From Hortaea werneckii (taxonomy: Eukaryota; Ascomycota; Dothideomycetes; Mycosphaerellales; Teratosphaeriaceae): DNA of 64,000 nt. The position numbers and the translations under genes were made by a program. Shown here piece by piece: positions 34,131-45,242 of this stretch (position 1 is the stretch's first letter; each line of letters opens with the position of its first letter). Below the pieces are notes generated by a model. It was not told where the DNA came from and did no database searches. It worked only from the letters and a program-made list of their open reading frames with translations. Where the stretch lies: the NCBI GenBank assembly GCA_037044905.1, contig JBAOKB010000087.1, positions 1 through 64,000 of the forward strand. Direction: 5' to 3'.

Positions 34131-36314
34131 TTAGAGAACCATAGGATCCTCTCTCGTCCCGCCACGAACCCCATCAGCACCTCCTCCTCGTCTTTCCGCC
34201 CACGAAGGGATCCTGACCACTAGCGCTGCGCTCGAGTACCGCGTCGATAATTCTGCTTCGTTGCCGTACTACATTCAATTTCCGCCGAGTTAGTGGCTGT
34301 TTCTCGGTCCGTTGCCTCTTGTTCTCTTTTTGTTCTGTTTCGCCGGGCGCCCCGGGGGGGGGGGGGGGGGGGGGGGGGAAGTGATTCAAAAAGATGAAGG
34401 GGGAAAAAGAAGACTTACAACCAAATAAGCACCCGAAAGCTCCTCCTGTCTCCCTTCCCGCCCGATCCACGTCACTCCCTTCTCCTTCTGCCGTCTTTCC
34501 CGCGCGAGGACTTCTTGGACTAGGCAATGGTACACATACGGATGGTCCTCCTCCTGCGCTAGTTTGGTTTCGATGAGGGTGAAATAGTCCTCGTCCGGCT
34601 CTTCGTGCATTTCGGGGTTGAGGGGATCGGAGCCGGTCGTCTCGACGGCCGGGAGGAAGAAGGAAGTCCGGACTGGTGTCCCCTCCCTGTCCTCGTAATC
34701 GTCTTCCGCCGCCACCGCCGCCGCCGCCGCCACCTCCCCCCTCTGCCTCTTCCCCTCCAACCTCCCCCATACCCCTTCATCCAAGACATCCCTCCCCCCC
34801 GCATGCTCCACCCTCTCCACCGAACACCGCAACCCCACCGCCCTCACCGCACCCAGCACCCCCAAATCCGCTCCCTTCAGCATCTCGACCACGAACTCGC
34901 ACTCCACGGGGTGGGTAAGGGGATACCGATGCCGCAACCAGAACGCGAGATAACCGCCTTCAGGTTTGAATTGCGGGTTGGCGAGGGACTGGTGGAGATG
35001 GGAAGCGAGGGGAAGTTGGTGGGGGAGCAGACGATGGGGGAGGAGAGGGCCAGTGTTGAGGAGACCGGTGCCGCGGGAGAGGTATAAATTATAGGTCAGC
35101 GTGATGCGGTGGCCGGAGTGCAGGGGGAGGACTTCATGTTCGCAGTCGCTGTAGAAGGCCGTCCAATTGATCGCGGAAGCAGGGTGAGAGTTGTCGTCCT
35201 TCGTCCCTGCTGCTGCTGGGGGGGACGACGTTGTTGCCCCCCACTCATGCACGATTTCCTGGCCCTGATGCCTAACCGCCAGCGCGCCGCCGGAGAATTC
35301 GACGGGGAGACAGACGACCAGACTTCCGATTTGGGACGCGCTGCGCGGCGTGTCGACGTGCGGTTTGAAGAACCCCTCGGGCCCGCTGTAGACGTTCAGT
35401 CTATACACTTCCGCCCGGAGACCGCGACACAGCATCCTCCTGTCCTTCTCCTGAAGGAGATCCGGCGGCAGCGGTGCAGCAGCGTCGCGGCGGCGGCGTT
35501 TGGCTCCCAACCGCGCGGCGGCGAAAGCGAAAACGTCCTCTTCGCACAAACACCCCGTTCCTTCAGGATCCAGCAGGACCTCCACACTTTCCGCCTCGTC
35601 CTCGTCCGCGAAGGGGACGTCTAGCCCCTCCAACAAGGGCCCGAGTTGGGCAACATGTAGACCCCTTTCCCCTCCCTTTTTCACTCCCCACCCTCCTCGG
35701 GTATACTTCCACGCGATCTTCCGCTGCTCCGCCATCGCCGATCGCAGCCTCCTATCCTCTTCCCCCGTAAGTCCCGACTCCCTTCCAGCATCGGAGCTGT
35801 CTTCCCTGTCCTTGGATGATTCCAAGTCCTCGACTATAGGCGGCACGAGGACCTGCGTCACAACATCCACAATCCCAGCCTCATACGGACAGAAATCCGT
35901 CATGAACTCCCCCGGTCCCATTGCTCCTGCACGTCTATACGACGGGTCATACACATCCCGTCCGTCGCGGCCGAAAGTAGCAGGATAGCAAGCGGAAAGA
36001 AGGTCCTGGAAGCGCGCATCGTCTTCGGGTGTCTGCTGGAGAAGAGGGAGGGATAAGGTTTTCCCGGTCCCGTGGGCTCCCCATCGGAGGGTGATGGGTT
36101 TGGTGGCGAGGGTTTGCTCGTGGACTTGGAGGTTGGTGCGCGGGGTTAGGGCGCCGGAGGGGAGGAGTCGGGGGTTGGGATTGATGGGGAGGCGGCCGGC
36201 GCAGGTGAAGGTCGCGCGGCGGGTGGAGTTTTGCAGGGCGGCTTCGAGGGCGGCGAGGGAGGCGGGTTCGGTGGTGGGAGGGGCGGGGGATGGAGATGGA
36301 GAGGCTGCTGCCAT
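34131..36314 (-). CDS. 2-oxoglutarate/Fe(II)-dependent oxygenase superfamily protein
   Basis: Two exons, 36314-34419 and 34268-34131, give 677 residues. The jelly-roll core has the iron triad His319-x-Asp321 (FFKPHVDTP) and His393 (YSDCEHEVLPL), with Arg403 (GHRITLTYNL) set to bind 2-oxoglutarate. The last exon (YGNEAELSTRYSSAALVVRI) restores the conserved C-terminal strand; reading through the donor gives a wrong tail (VSLLFPPSSF). N-terminal parts: FTCAGRLPI near 36 and FCPYEAGIVDVVTQVLVPP (140-159). The large fungal family is of unknown substrate, distantly like prolyl 4-hydroxylases. The 150-nt intron contains the G25 run, so its splicing or sequence may be unstable. Confidence 0.85.
34354..34378. 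repeat. G25 homopolymer inside an intron
   Basis: Twenty-five consecutive G on the plus strand (C on the sense strand), between the donor and the last exon of the 2OG oxygenase gene. Very unusual; length may be misassembled. Confidence 0.95.
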
Positions 36315-36780
36315 GGCTGTGTGGGGGTGTGCGGGTTATGGAGTTGGTAGGGTTGAGTTGAGGGGTGTTGAGTCGTGTAGTGCTGAGGGTAGTAGTGTTG
36401 AGCATTCGAAGTACATCTGCATGGTTCCCTTCGTGAATATATATACCCTGAAGACCACTCAAACCCCCTAGACACAGCTCAAGATGTCCTGCAAAGTGAG
36501 TGGTATTGAAGCCTAATCAAGGCGGCAGGCAAGCAAGGTGAACTTTTCCTGTACTACGTCAGCAGGCAGTAGTCGAAGTCATCTTTCGCACCAGGTCAAG
36601 GAGATTCCATGGGGTTGGGGGGCATGGCAAATTGCACATGCACAAATTCGTATACTTCGTCTGTATCTCTACCGGGCATATCAAGTCTCGTTTTTTCCCT
36701 GGAAAAAATCAAAATGCGTGCCTATATTCCCTCCCAAAGGTTTACCCAAAGACATCCTTCTCATCACAGCGTGTGTGCAA
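36315..36780. other. Intergenic
   Basis: Upstream region of the oxygenase and 3' flank of the bZIP gene, both on the minus strand. No supported ORF. Confidence 0.5.
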
Positions 36781-37669
36781 TCAACCCTGCACATCGACTG
36801 TCGCCTGTTCGCTTGCCGCCTGTTCAGTACCAACGCCTTCAGTCCTTTGCTCCGTACTTCTCTCCTCCGCCTCTTTCCTCCCCTCCGAGCCCTTGTCCGC
36901 GGTGGATTCACCACTACCTCGCTCAGTGATCAGGCCCTTCAGCCACTTATTCTCCGTCTCGAGCTGTTGGACCCTGCCTTCAAGCTGCTGCACTTTGTCC
37001 GTCATTTCTTTGGCGCGCTTTTCCAGCTCCGCTTCCCGCTGCTTCTTCTTGACGCGGAAACGCGCGGAGGCGGCCGTGTTGCGTCGGCGCTTGTCTTCCT
37101 CCGCAGCTACGCGGGCGTTCTCTTCGAAGTCGGCGGGCGATGACATGCCGGCTGCCGAGGCTTTGCGCTTGTCGCCGGTCATGGGCTGCTGCGGCGAGAA
37201 TGCGGGCGCTTGTTGAGGGAAGGGGCCCTGTAGGCCATTGGGTTGAGGCTGGGACAGGCCGTTGTTGGGGGGTATTTGGTAGGTCTGGAACTCCCCGAAT
37301 TGGTATTGAGCGCCTTGTAGATGCGTTAGTATGTCTCTGTAGTTACACTAGTTGGAGTTGAGGGTGCTCACCATTCATACCAGCGCCATTGCTCTGCGGC
37401 TTCTGCTGTTGCTGCTGCTGTTGTTGCTGTGGTGCGACAACAGGCTGCTGCGGCTGCGACAAGTCTGCCGGTGCAGGCTGGGAGAAGTCGACATTGTTAA
37501 AGTTGTCAAAGTCGAAGAATTCGGTGTTGGTCAAGAAATCCAGATCATCTCCCAAGCCACCAAAGTCATTTTGCTGGCCGGACAGGTCCTGTGGGCCGGG
37601 AATGGTATTCAGATCGGCCAGGTACTGCGACACATTCGGTGCCCTTCTACCGCCAGTGAAACCAGACAT
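36781..37669 (-). CDS. bZIP transcription factor, CYS3/MetR type (sulfur assimilation regulator)
   Basis: Two exons, 37669-37372 and 37313-36781, give 276 residues. The start MSGFTGGRRAPNVSQYLADL and FFDFDNFNNVDF are typical of the CYS3/MetR group. The DNA-binding region is at about 172-193 (EEDKRRRNTAASARFRVKKK), followed by a leucine zipper (VQQLEGRVQQLETENKWLKG). Residues about 70-95 are a Gln-rich run encoded by CAG/CAA repeats. In Neurospora and Aspergillus the homologues activate sulfur-acquisition genes and are controlled by an SCF ubiquitin ligase. The assignment rests on the zipper and N-terminus, so the exact target set is inferred. The C-terminus is Glu/Ser/Thr-rich. Confidence 0.85.
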
Positions 37670-38696
37670 GTTCGTAATAGGTATGCGCGCCTGCGGAGAC
37701 GGCAGTGGCGTGCTAATATGGGCGGATGGTGTCTTTGACGGAGGGGATCCCTTTGTCCGACTCGGGGTTGTGTAATAGCGGCCGGTCACGCCGCGACTAC
37801 GAATTCGCCACCAGGTCCGTGGACAATGCTCGTGGTTCGAAACGTTTTCGCGTCTATATCGTTCTCGACTCGTTCGTGTCGTCGGTCCGGTATGGGAGTA
37901 GAAGTGGTGGGGAGGAGGGGGGGAGGTGGATTGCGCGATGCGGGATGGGTAGGAAGGAAGGCAGTGAGATGGGTGGGGATGGTGGGCGGGCGGGCGCAGT
38001 GGATTTGCAATCACCCGCTGGCTTGCCGCTCGGCGATTCACTAATCAAATGCCCGCCCCGGAGTCGGCCGCGCTTTATTGACCATCTTTATCACTATTGA
38101 CCAATCACATTTCGCAGACAAGCACGCGGAGCAGCTTGCCGAGGTTACTACTGAAGTGTCGCTTGGAGTCTGCGTCAGAGACTCGCGATTGTCCTGCCGC
38201 TCTGCAAGTAAGGCATTGCTCGGATGGGTTAAAAGGATGCGGGACAGTCTTCCATGTGAAAGTGAGCGTTTCAGGTGTGCGACAGGAGACACTGCTAATG
38301 ACAAAAATAATGCGCATCGGCAGGCGGTCCGAGGAGAAGATGGCGATTGACCTCCAACTTCTTGTTCGGGCAGACGGGTCAAGTGAATGCATCAGGATGA
38401 CTGAGAAGCCAATGCTGCGTCACTCACCGTGGTAATGCGGACGACTCGTCACTCGAATACCTGCACGACTCCTACGCGTACAGCGTTGACCACTAGCAAG
38501 ATAATCCTGTAGGAGGTAGCATAGCACGTTTCCACATAGAGGTTGGTATAGAGATACGTCATGCTTTGTTAATATTGCCCACAGTAGGATGCACGACCTC
38601 TGCTAGCTGCTGCGTTGAGATGGAACCCCAATCCTTGAGATCTCTCATACATCTGACCCCAAGCGCTCCCACTATCACTGCTACAACGCCTCCAAA
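37670..38696. other. 1-kb divergent promoter region
   Basis: Between the bZIP gene (minus) and the aldo-keto reductase (plus). Several short frames, none with domain support. The first 350 bp upstream of the bZIP start is G/C-rich and may include a 5' leader with upstream ORFs. Confidence 0.4.
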
Positions 38697-39838
38697 ATGG
38701 CAGCCGCTTTCTCTCTAGCCACCCGCGTCACCCTCAACAATGGCCTCACTATGCCCCAGATCCAACTTGGCGTCTACCTCATGTCCGGTTCCGAAGCATC
38801 ACGAGCCGTGAAGTACGCCCTCGACGCTGGCTACCGCGCCATAGACTCTGCCCAGATGTACCACAACGAGCGAGACGTCGGCCACGCCATCCTCGACTAC
38901 CTGAAGGCCCACCCGGAGCTCAAACGCGAGGATATCCACTACACCACCAAACTCGCCAGCAATGGCACTTATGACCGTGCGAGAGCCAGCATCAAGAAGA
39001 GCGTCAAGGAGTGCGGGTTGGGCTACATCGACCTCTTCCTCCTCCACAGCCCCTACGGCGGCAAGCAAGCCCGCCTGGAAAGCTGGCGAGCCGTGGAAGA
39101 CGCGATCCAAGACGGCGAGGTCCGCATGGGCGGCGTCAGCAATTTCGGCGAGAAACACGTCCGTAGCCTTCCCAACCCCCATCATAACCCCACCACCATC
39201 CCTTTCCCCGCAAACTAACCCCCCGCATCCAGATCACCGAACTCCTCACCCACCCCACCCTCCGCCTCAAACCCGCCGTAAACCAAATCGAACTCCACCC
39301 CTTCAACCCCCACCCCTCCCTCACCGCCCTGTGCGCCTCCCACTCCATCCGCCTCGAAGCCTACGCCCCTCTCGCCCGAGCCCTGCGCATGAAACACCCT
39401 ACCATCCTGTCCCTTTCAAAGAAATACGGCTGCACCCCCGCGCAGCTGCTGGTGCGCTGGTCGTGTCAGATGGGGTTCGTGCCGTTGCCGAAGAGTGTCA
39501 GGAGGGAGAGGATAGAGGAGAATGCGATGGTAGGCGGGTTTGAGATTGATGAAGGGGATATGAGGGAGTTGGAGGGGTTGGATGAGGGGCTTGTTACTGG
39601 TATGTCCTCTCTTCTTTTCTTTCTTTTCTTTTTCTTTTCCTTTTTTTAAATTTCTTTTTTAAATTTCTTTTCCTGGTCCTCCTTAATCTTTCACCTTATT
39701 CTTCTCGTTTTGGGTATGGCAGTGGTGGTGGTGGTGGTGTTGGTTATGAAAGAGGGGAGTGAGTCCGGTGGTTGTTGGAGCCCGATTTGCTGACTCTTGT
39801 TCTTCCTAATAGATTGGGATCCGTTGGATGCGGATTAA
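38697..39838 (+). CDS. Aldo-keto reductase
   Basis: NADPH-dependent carbonyl reductase with a TIM-barrel fold. Three exons, 38697-39158, 39233-39599 and 39813-39838 (26 nt), give 284 residues. The catalytic tetrad is visible: Asp50 and Tyr55 (AIDSAQMYHNE), Lys85 (HYTTKLAS) and His117 (FLLHSPYGG). Later blocks are GGVSNFGEKH, AVNQIELHPFNPH and VPLPKSVRRERIEENA. The last tiny exon (DWDPLDAD) is needed for the usual C-terminus. The second intron is 213 nt and rich in T tracts. It looks like a short-loop member of the family acting on unknown small aldehydes or ketones. Confidence 0.92.
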
Positions 39839-40296
39839 ACTTGTTCATGCCTATACCCCGTGAACGCTGTTCAGGCCCCCTTGTTCCTCCTTTTCCCTTT
39901 GCTCCCCTTTCTCGTCTTCTTCTTCTTCTTTTTTTTTTCTTTTTTTCTTTTTTTCTTTTTTTTTCTTTTTGGGAGGTTGCCTCCTCTACCTCAAGGAGGA
40001 AGTGAATGACACTTTCCTTGTTCAGCCATGTCATACTTTTCCCCTTTCTCCGGCCCCCGACCTCCTCCACTGTGTGGGAGGCTTCTATAAGTAGTAGTAG
40101 TAGTAGTGCTAGTAGTAGCTCTTTGCTTCTGACTTCGCCTATCCCGCGCATTTAACAACAATGAAAGGAGACAGTAAGACGACCTGTGATGGTGTGACCT
40201 TAACTTCCATTTGCATCATTCATAAGGTAGACTCTTTGCGCTCAGCTCGGAGTTGAATGCGACGAGTGGTCTGCATAAGTAAACAGAGCAGTCTAT
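39839..40296. other. 3' flank between converging genes, pyrimidine-rich
   Basis: Contains T/C tracts (39917-39968) and a short GTA/AGT trinucleotide array near 40091-40128. No supported gene. Confidence 0.6.
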
Positions 40297-41841
40297 CTAC
40301 AATTTCGCCCTCGTCATCTCCTGACTGCCCAACCTTTTTCCCCGTGCATAAGGATGACCCCAGGCCTTCGCTACCATCACGTCCAACTCCGACGTATTGA
40401 CATACATTGGATCACACTGACTCAGATCCGTGATACCAACCAGCGCCATCGCGATCTCCAATTCCTGCTTTATAATATCAATTAAATGCTGCACGCCCTC
40501 TTCCCCATAGTTCAAAGCGTATAAGAAAGGCCGACCGAACCCTACCGCCGTAGCCCCAAGACACAAACACTTAAGGACATCAGCACCCCGTCTTATCCCA
40601 CCGTCGATCAGAACCTCCAACTGCCCGAAAATCTCCGGACAGTTCATCTGGCACTCCAACAACGTCATGATGACCGGCGGCGACGAGTCCAGATTGCGCC
40701 CGCCATGGTTGGAAAGCAGAACGCCATCCATGCCCAGATCCGCGCACTTCTTCGCATCCTGCCAGCACTGCACACCCTTAACGACGATCTTCCCCTTCCA
40801 ATGTTCGCGCAGCCACGCGAAGTCCGCCCAGGTGAAATTCGGATCGATGTAGTTGCCCATGATGCGACCGATGCCGCCTCCCCGGCGATCGTTCTTGGCT
40901 TTCTGTCCGGACATGGGCGTACTGAGAGATTCGTCCGCTTTCACACGCTCGTCCGCTTCCCGCTTCCCCTGTACCGGCCCATCCACCGTCACAAAGACCG
41001 AGTCGACACCTAGACTGCGCACATGCTGCAACAGCTTAGTCGACTGCTCGCGGTCTTTGTTGACGTAGAGCTGGAAGAAGAAGGGGTGGTTTTTCTCTTG
41101 GGGCACCGATGGGACGATCTCGCCGATCGGGAAGGAAGCGTTGTTGCTTACGCACTGCGGGACTCGTTCGTCTAAGCAGCCGCGCGCTATGCCTTTCTCG
41201 CCGGAGGGGTGCATCATTTTAGCCATGGCTGCGGGAGAGACGAAGATGGGCAGGCCAGTGTCGTGACCGAGGATCGTCGACTTGGTGGAGATGTTGCCTA
41301 CGGCTCGTAGTAGCCGCGGCCGGAACCATATCCTGCTGAAGAAGCTCCGGTTGGCATCTCGCGTGACGCAGTCGGTGGAGGCTGAGGAGTAGAATGCCCA
41401 CGTCTTCTTGCTTGCGGTACGCTGGGCGATCTCTTCAAAGTCCTGTGCGCAGATGACGGTATCGAGGGGTGGTTTCTCGTGGAGCTTCAGCTCTGTGGTG
41501 GTCGATGGCGGTGGCTTTGCCCAATCGGGCGTGATGGTTCTCGTGTCAACCTGTCCCTTCAGCTTCGAAGGGTCGAGGTTATTCGGTAGGAGGGAAGGAG
41601 AGTGGTAGGTTGAATAAGTGGTCGTTGCATCGTAACCGGCGTGCTTCCAAATGACTGTGCCAAATTAGCTACCGAGCATGGACTCGTTACTATTGAGATA
41701 CTACTCACTGTCGGCACCGCCTGGGTGCTCAGGCGCAAAGTCCGTGATATCCCAGACCTTGCCGTCAACGACAATCCAGCAGTCGTCAGGTGAGTTGTGT
41801 GTTTTGATCTCTTCCACGGAAAGAAGCGCTTCACCCGCCAT
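40297..41841 (-). CDS. CYB2: Cytochrome b2-type L-lactate dehydrogenase (flavocytochrome)
   Basis: FMN enzyme that oxidises L-lactate to pyruvate and passes electrons through a fused cytochrome b5 domain. Two exons, 41841-41709 and 41654-40297, give 496 residues. The b5 domain comes first, with haem ligands His39 (EHPGGAD) and His62 (STYHSPSLL). The FMN barrel follows: FVSPAAMAKMMHPSGE, FFQLYVNKDRE, VVKGVQCWQDA, LLSNHGGRNLDSSP with the catalytic His, and IDGGIRRGADVLKCLCLGA. Unlike yeast Cyb2, the b5 domain begins almost at residue 1, so no mitochondrial presequence is visible. A cytosolic paralogue or another 2-hydroxy acid substrate is possible. Confidence 0.93.
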
Positions 41842-42397
41842 CTTGAGCTTTGAATTGAATTAATTGAAAGGAGGGAACTTGCTCCGTGTCCTACCTCGTG
41901 CTTACATCGTGCCTTTACACTGATACCTTCCTTTGCGCCGGCAATAGGATGTCGTGTCGTTCGCGGTAAAGGGTTCCGAAAGAGGTCGGAGGATGGCCGC
42001 CGAGTTGGTCTGTGCTTCTGGGCACAATAGGCTGAAGTCCTTTGACTTCACCTCTTATGCTGACGGCTCCGGTTCGTAACGTAGCGGCATACGCGATGAT
42101 TTCAGCATTCGAGTAGCGCAACTATATCTTTTGTCGTCGGCGAACGCAAATAGTTCAGCGGCTGCGTATCGGGGTTTCAGCGCCGCGAGGCAGACACAAA
42201 CGCATCTTTCAACCGGGGCGCATCCTTAGGGGCAGCGACGTATGCTCAACCGAGAACATTCATATGATGAGCGGCTGCAGACCGTTCCAGCCAGATGTAA
42301 ACGGCTCACACAGGTTCTGAGACACGCTCTCTGTGACACTCTCTTCTGAAACAACTCTGGCCGCTTTGCGCGCCAGCCCCCTTGCTTTGCTCGAAAT
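41842..42397. other. Intergenic
   Basis: Promoter side of the cytochrome b2 gene and 3' flank of partner B. No supported ORF. Confidence 0.5.
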
Positions 42398-44764
42398 TTA
42401 TCCTTGCTGTGAATGCTGATGAGGGAGCTCTCTAGTCTGGTCTTCGGTAACGCCTGTGCCTGCGGTATTGAAGATTGGCAGGATCCACGACTTTGTTTGT
42501 GAGCAATATCCGACTTCTACTTCTCCCCTCTTGGACGTGATTTCCGATTTGATGGCCGGCAACCATGTGAGTATCACCTCATGGGGCACATCTGGAATCT
42601 TATGATGGGGATTGTCGGTCCATAAGTTGCCGTCCCGGACTGAGCAGAATGACCCCGGCTTGAACCAGACGTACTCGTACTTGGCGTCGACTGCGGTGGT
42701 CAGCTTTCCTTTCAGGATATATGCGAGTTTGAAAAGATGGCGCAGCTCATCAACCCATTCACCATTAGGGCTGATCGCTTCAAGGTAATGTGCTGGTGCA
42801 TCGGGAAACTGGGCCCTTTTCTCCGCTTTTATGTGCGGCGCGATCGTCATCGCGAATGCTTCAGCGACTTTCGAAGCATACGGCTTCACTGTCTCCTCCT
42901 GGAACTTCTTGCTGTTGAGGAGCTTGAACTGCGCATGCTTTACAACGGTCTTGAAGCTGTGGCCTCTGTCTGCCATTGCTTCTTCCAGGGCGTCCGATGC
43001 ATATCCCATCCTCTCATAGAGATTCTTTTCCACATCCCAAGGCAGCTCTTTGCTAAACACCTCACGATAGATTGCGGCCCCGATTAAACTCATCAGCACT
43101 TGACCTTGCCGATATACATTCGGCTTCTCCTGGGTAAGGCGGCCAAGCCATGCGGCCTCCCAGTCTTTGGACCCGAACAATTGGATGTATAATGCTTCCA
43201 ACTCCTTCTCGGGCTTTCGCACGAAATTTGACGCAGCACTAGGATCCAGATTGTTTGCCCGGATGAAACTGGAGAGTGTGTTCTTCAAACATTCCTCCAT
43301 TTCGTTCATGCATTTCTCAATTATCCTATTGCCCTGCCGCAACACAAGGATACTCAAGTCTTCCCTGGGTTGCTCAGCTGACTCGACTTCCGGGGGATGG
43401 ATTTCTTCGAGAATCGGCTCATAAATTGCTCTCGCGTGACGCTCTCGAACATTCCTCAGTGGTGCCTGCACACGGCCAGCCAACGCGTCTTTCGAGGTAG
43501 GTTGACGCGAGTCAACCGTAATTGCCGCACGCTCTGTCTCAGAAGCTGTCCCACTGACGGTCGCTTCAGTCGGATGATGTCGCCCAACTTCGCTCTGCGT
43601 CCTTGGTCTCTTTGGCGAGGAAGGGACGTCTGGAGCATCGAGTTTGCGCTTTCTGGACGAAGTAGCATCGTGTTGCTGGGGCCGATCCGCCAAATATGTT
43701 GCAATTGCAGGGAGCGACGTTTCATCGTTCTTTCGATGAGCTTCCGAAGGCCCGGCTGAAGCTGACTTATCGGCAAGCAAATGTTCGCCTGGCCCGGCAG
43801 ATAGCTGGTCTTCCTCCTCCAATGCTGCAAGACCTGGGGCCCCTGGCTGCATCCTAGATGGTTCTCCAGCAGTCGTCGCCTGCGCACCAGACAACATCCT
43901 GTCCGCAGAATCTTTTGTGCTCGAACTGTCCTGCATTGTATGAGTACCGGTCTCGGGTGGAGGGGCGGACATTCTGGCCTGTGTTCTAGAGGACTTTCCA
44001 TTCTCCTCGCGCTCAAGCCGTGGGCTCTCTGATGTCGGTAGTTCGCCCTCTTGATCATCGTCCAGCTGGATTCTGCGTTTTCTGGTAGCAACAGGGGTCG
44101 CCAAGGTCGTACTGACTTGAGATTGAAGACGCGGGCTTTTGGGTGCAGGCATCTTGTCGTGGTCCTCGGATGCTGGTGTCATCTTGCGCTTCCTGTTCGG
44201 GGGTAGAGCCTGCAGTCCGTCGGTGGAAGGCTTTACCTTCGAGCCTCTGATGGAATCGGCGCCTGCACCATCTCGACCTGCTTGCCGCTGTGGCTGACTA
44301 TTCACTGATGGAAAGCTCGTCATTCCCCCTTCTTCGGCAGGTCGAGTTGAACCCGTACGAGTCTCGTTGTTTTGCTCATCGCTGAGGCCTTGGCCTTTTG
44401 CTTGATCCGTCGATCCTTCTGTTTCCGGGTCCGCTGTCTCACCAATTCCTAGCTCCTGGAGGAAAGCTGGCTGGAACACTTCGAGCCCACGTTCGAAAAG
44501 GTCGTTAACATTCAAGTCTTCAAAGCTGCGGTCTTTGGAGCTAAGTGCGGCTCTCAATTGATCGCGAAGTGTTAAACCGGTGTGCTCGACTTTGACTCTG
44601 GTGTTGTTCTGGAACTTGAACAGGCTTGTGCCTTGCAGGAAGTCGCCAAGCGCTGCCTCTTGCGCCGGCCTGCCGGAGAACCTGCCGCGGTTGCTGTTGA
44701 TGAACGGCAAGACCTTTTGAAGGTTTTCGTTGCGGAGAGCTATCTTTTCATGGTTGCTGGCCAT
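42398..44764 (-). CDS. Partner B of the Hsp70-like gene: long disordered basic region, helical C-terminal domain
   Basis: Single exon, 788 residues. Residues 1-115 are ordered and helical (MASNHEKIALRNENLQKVLP, then LTLRDQLRAALSSKDRSFED). About 120-440 is disordered and carries at least four nuclear-localisation-like clusters (NRKRKM, ATRKRRIQ, SRKRKLD, SPKRPRTQ). The C-terminal third is helical (ALYIQLFGSKDWEAAWLGRL, KNLYERMGYASDALEEAMAD) and ends in a beta-like block (YEYVWFKPGSF, HEVILTWLPAI, EVEVGYCSQT). The same order of blocks is seen in partner A at 24875-26269. I know no named family. It is head-to-head with Hsp70-like gene B, mirroring module A. Confidence 0.75.
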   Translation of the reverse strand: MASNHEKIALRNENLQKVLPFINSNRGRFSGRPAQEAALGDFLQGTSLFKFQNNTRVKVEHTGLTLRDQLRAALSSKDRSFEDLNVNDLFERGLEVFQPAFLQELGIGETADPETEGSTDQAKGQGLSDEQNNETRTGSTRPAEEGGMTSFPSVNSQPQRQAGRDGAGADSIRGSKVKPSTDGLQALPPNRKRKMTPASEDHDKMPAPKSPRLQSQVSTTLATPVATRKRRIQLDDDQEGELPTSESPRLEREENGKSSRTQARMSAPPPETGTHTMQDSSSTKDSADRMLSGAQATTAGEPSRMQPGAPGLAALEEEDQLSAGPGEHLLADKSASAGPSEAHRKNDETSLPAIATYLADRPQQHDATSSRKRKLDAPDVPSSPKRPRTQSEVGRHHPTEATVSGTASETERAAITVDSRQPTSKDALAGRVQAPLRNVRERHARAIYEPILEEIHPPEVESAEQPREDLSILVLRQGNRIIEKCMNEMEECLKNTLSSFIRANNLDPSAASNFVRKPEKELEALYIQLFGSKDWEAAWLGRLTQEKPNVYRQGQVLMSLIGAAIYREVFSKELPWDVEKNLYERMGYASDALEEAMADRGHSFKTVVKHAQFKLLNSKKFQEETVKPYASKVAEAFAMTIAPHIKAEKRAQFPDAPAHYLEAISPNGEWVDELRHLFKLAYILKGKLTTAVDAKYEYVWFKPGSFCSVRDGNLWTDNPHHKIPDVPHEVILTWLPAIKSEITSKRGEVEVGYCSQTKSWILPIFNTAGTGVTEDQTRELPHQHSQQG

Positions 44765-45242
44765 GCTGACAAGTCTTCGTCAAGTCTGTTGACAGAGATT
44801 GTTCGTGGAAAGGTGATCTCGGTAGGGAGGCGACCTTTGACTGGAAAGATGGGTGCAACTTTGATAAGTCTCTACGATGAAGGATGATGGTATGCTTTGG
44901 AAGCCGTGATGCGGTTGTCTCAAGAAGCTGTCTCTTTTCTTGTGGGGGACTTTGTTGACGAGATTGTGGGAGGGGAAAAGGGGAGGCTGGGGGGCAAACG
45001 CGACAGTGTCACACCTTGCCGAAAGCGGAAAGCACGACGCGCTGGTCGGCTCAACCCGCCAGGCAGAAGCGTTGTCTACGCCATTCACTCGAGACCTCGT
45101 CATTCGTTTACACTGGAATCTTCTGCGCTGGCGCTTCCGCATTCACATTTGGCCGCAAAGTGTTCTTGATACCTTCAACAGCAACCGGTCAAGAATACAA
45201 CATCTTTCTAGCAATTTTTAAGTGCCATTCGCACCTTCGACA
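44765..45242. promoter_or_regulatory. Bidirectional promoter region of module B
   Basis: 478 bp between the start codons of partner B (minus) and Hsp70-like B (plus). No supported ORF; leader sequences of both genes probably lie here. Confidence 0.4.

Noticed and set aside
34174..34770. 198-codon minus-strand ORF with a Gly run
   Set aside because: Frame shadow of the 2OG oxygenase, reading through its intron.
37389..37775. ORF with a poly-Cys run
   Set aside because: Antisense shadow of the Gln repeat in the bZIP gene.
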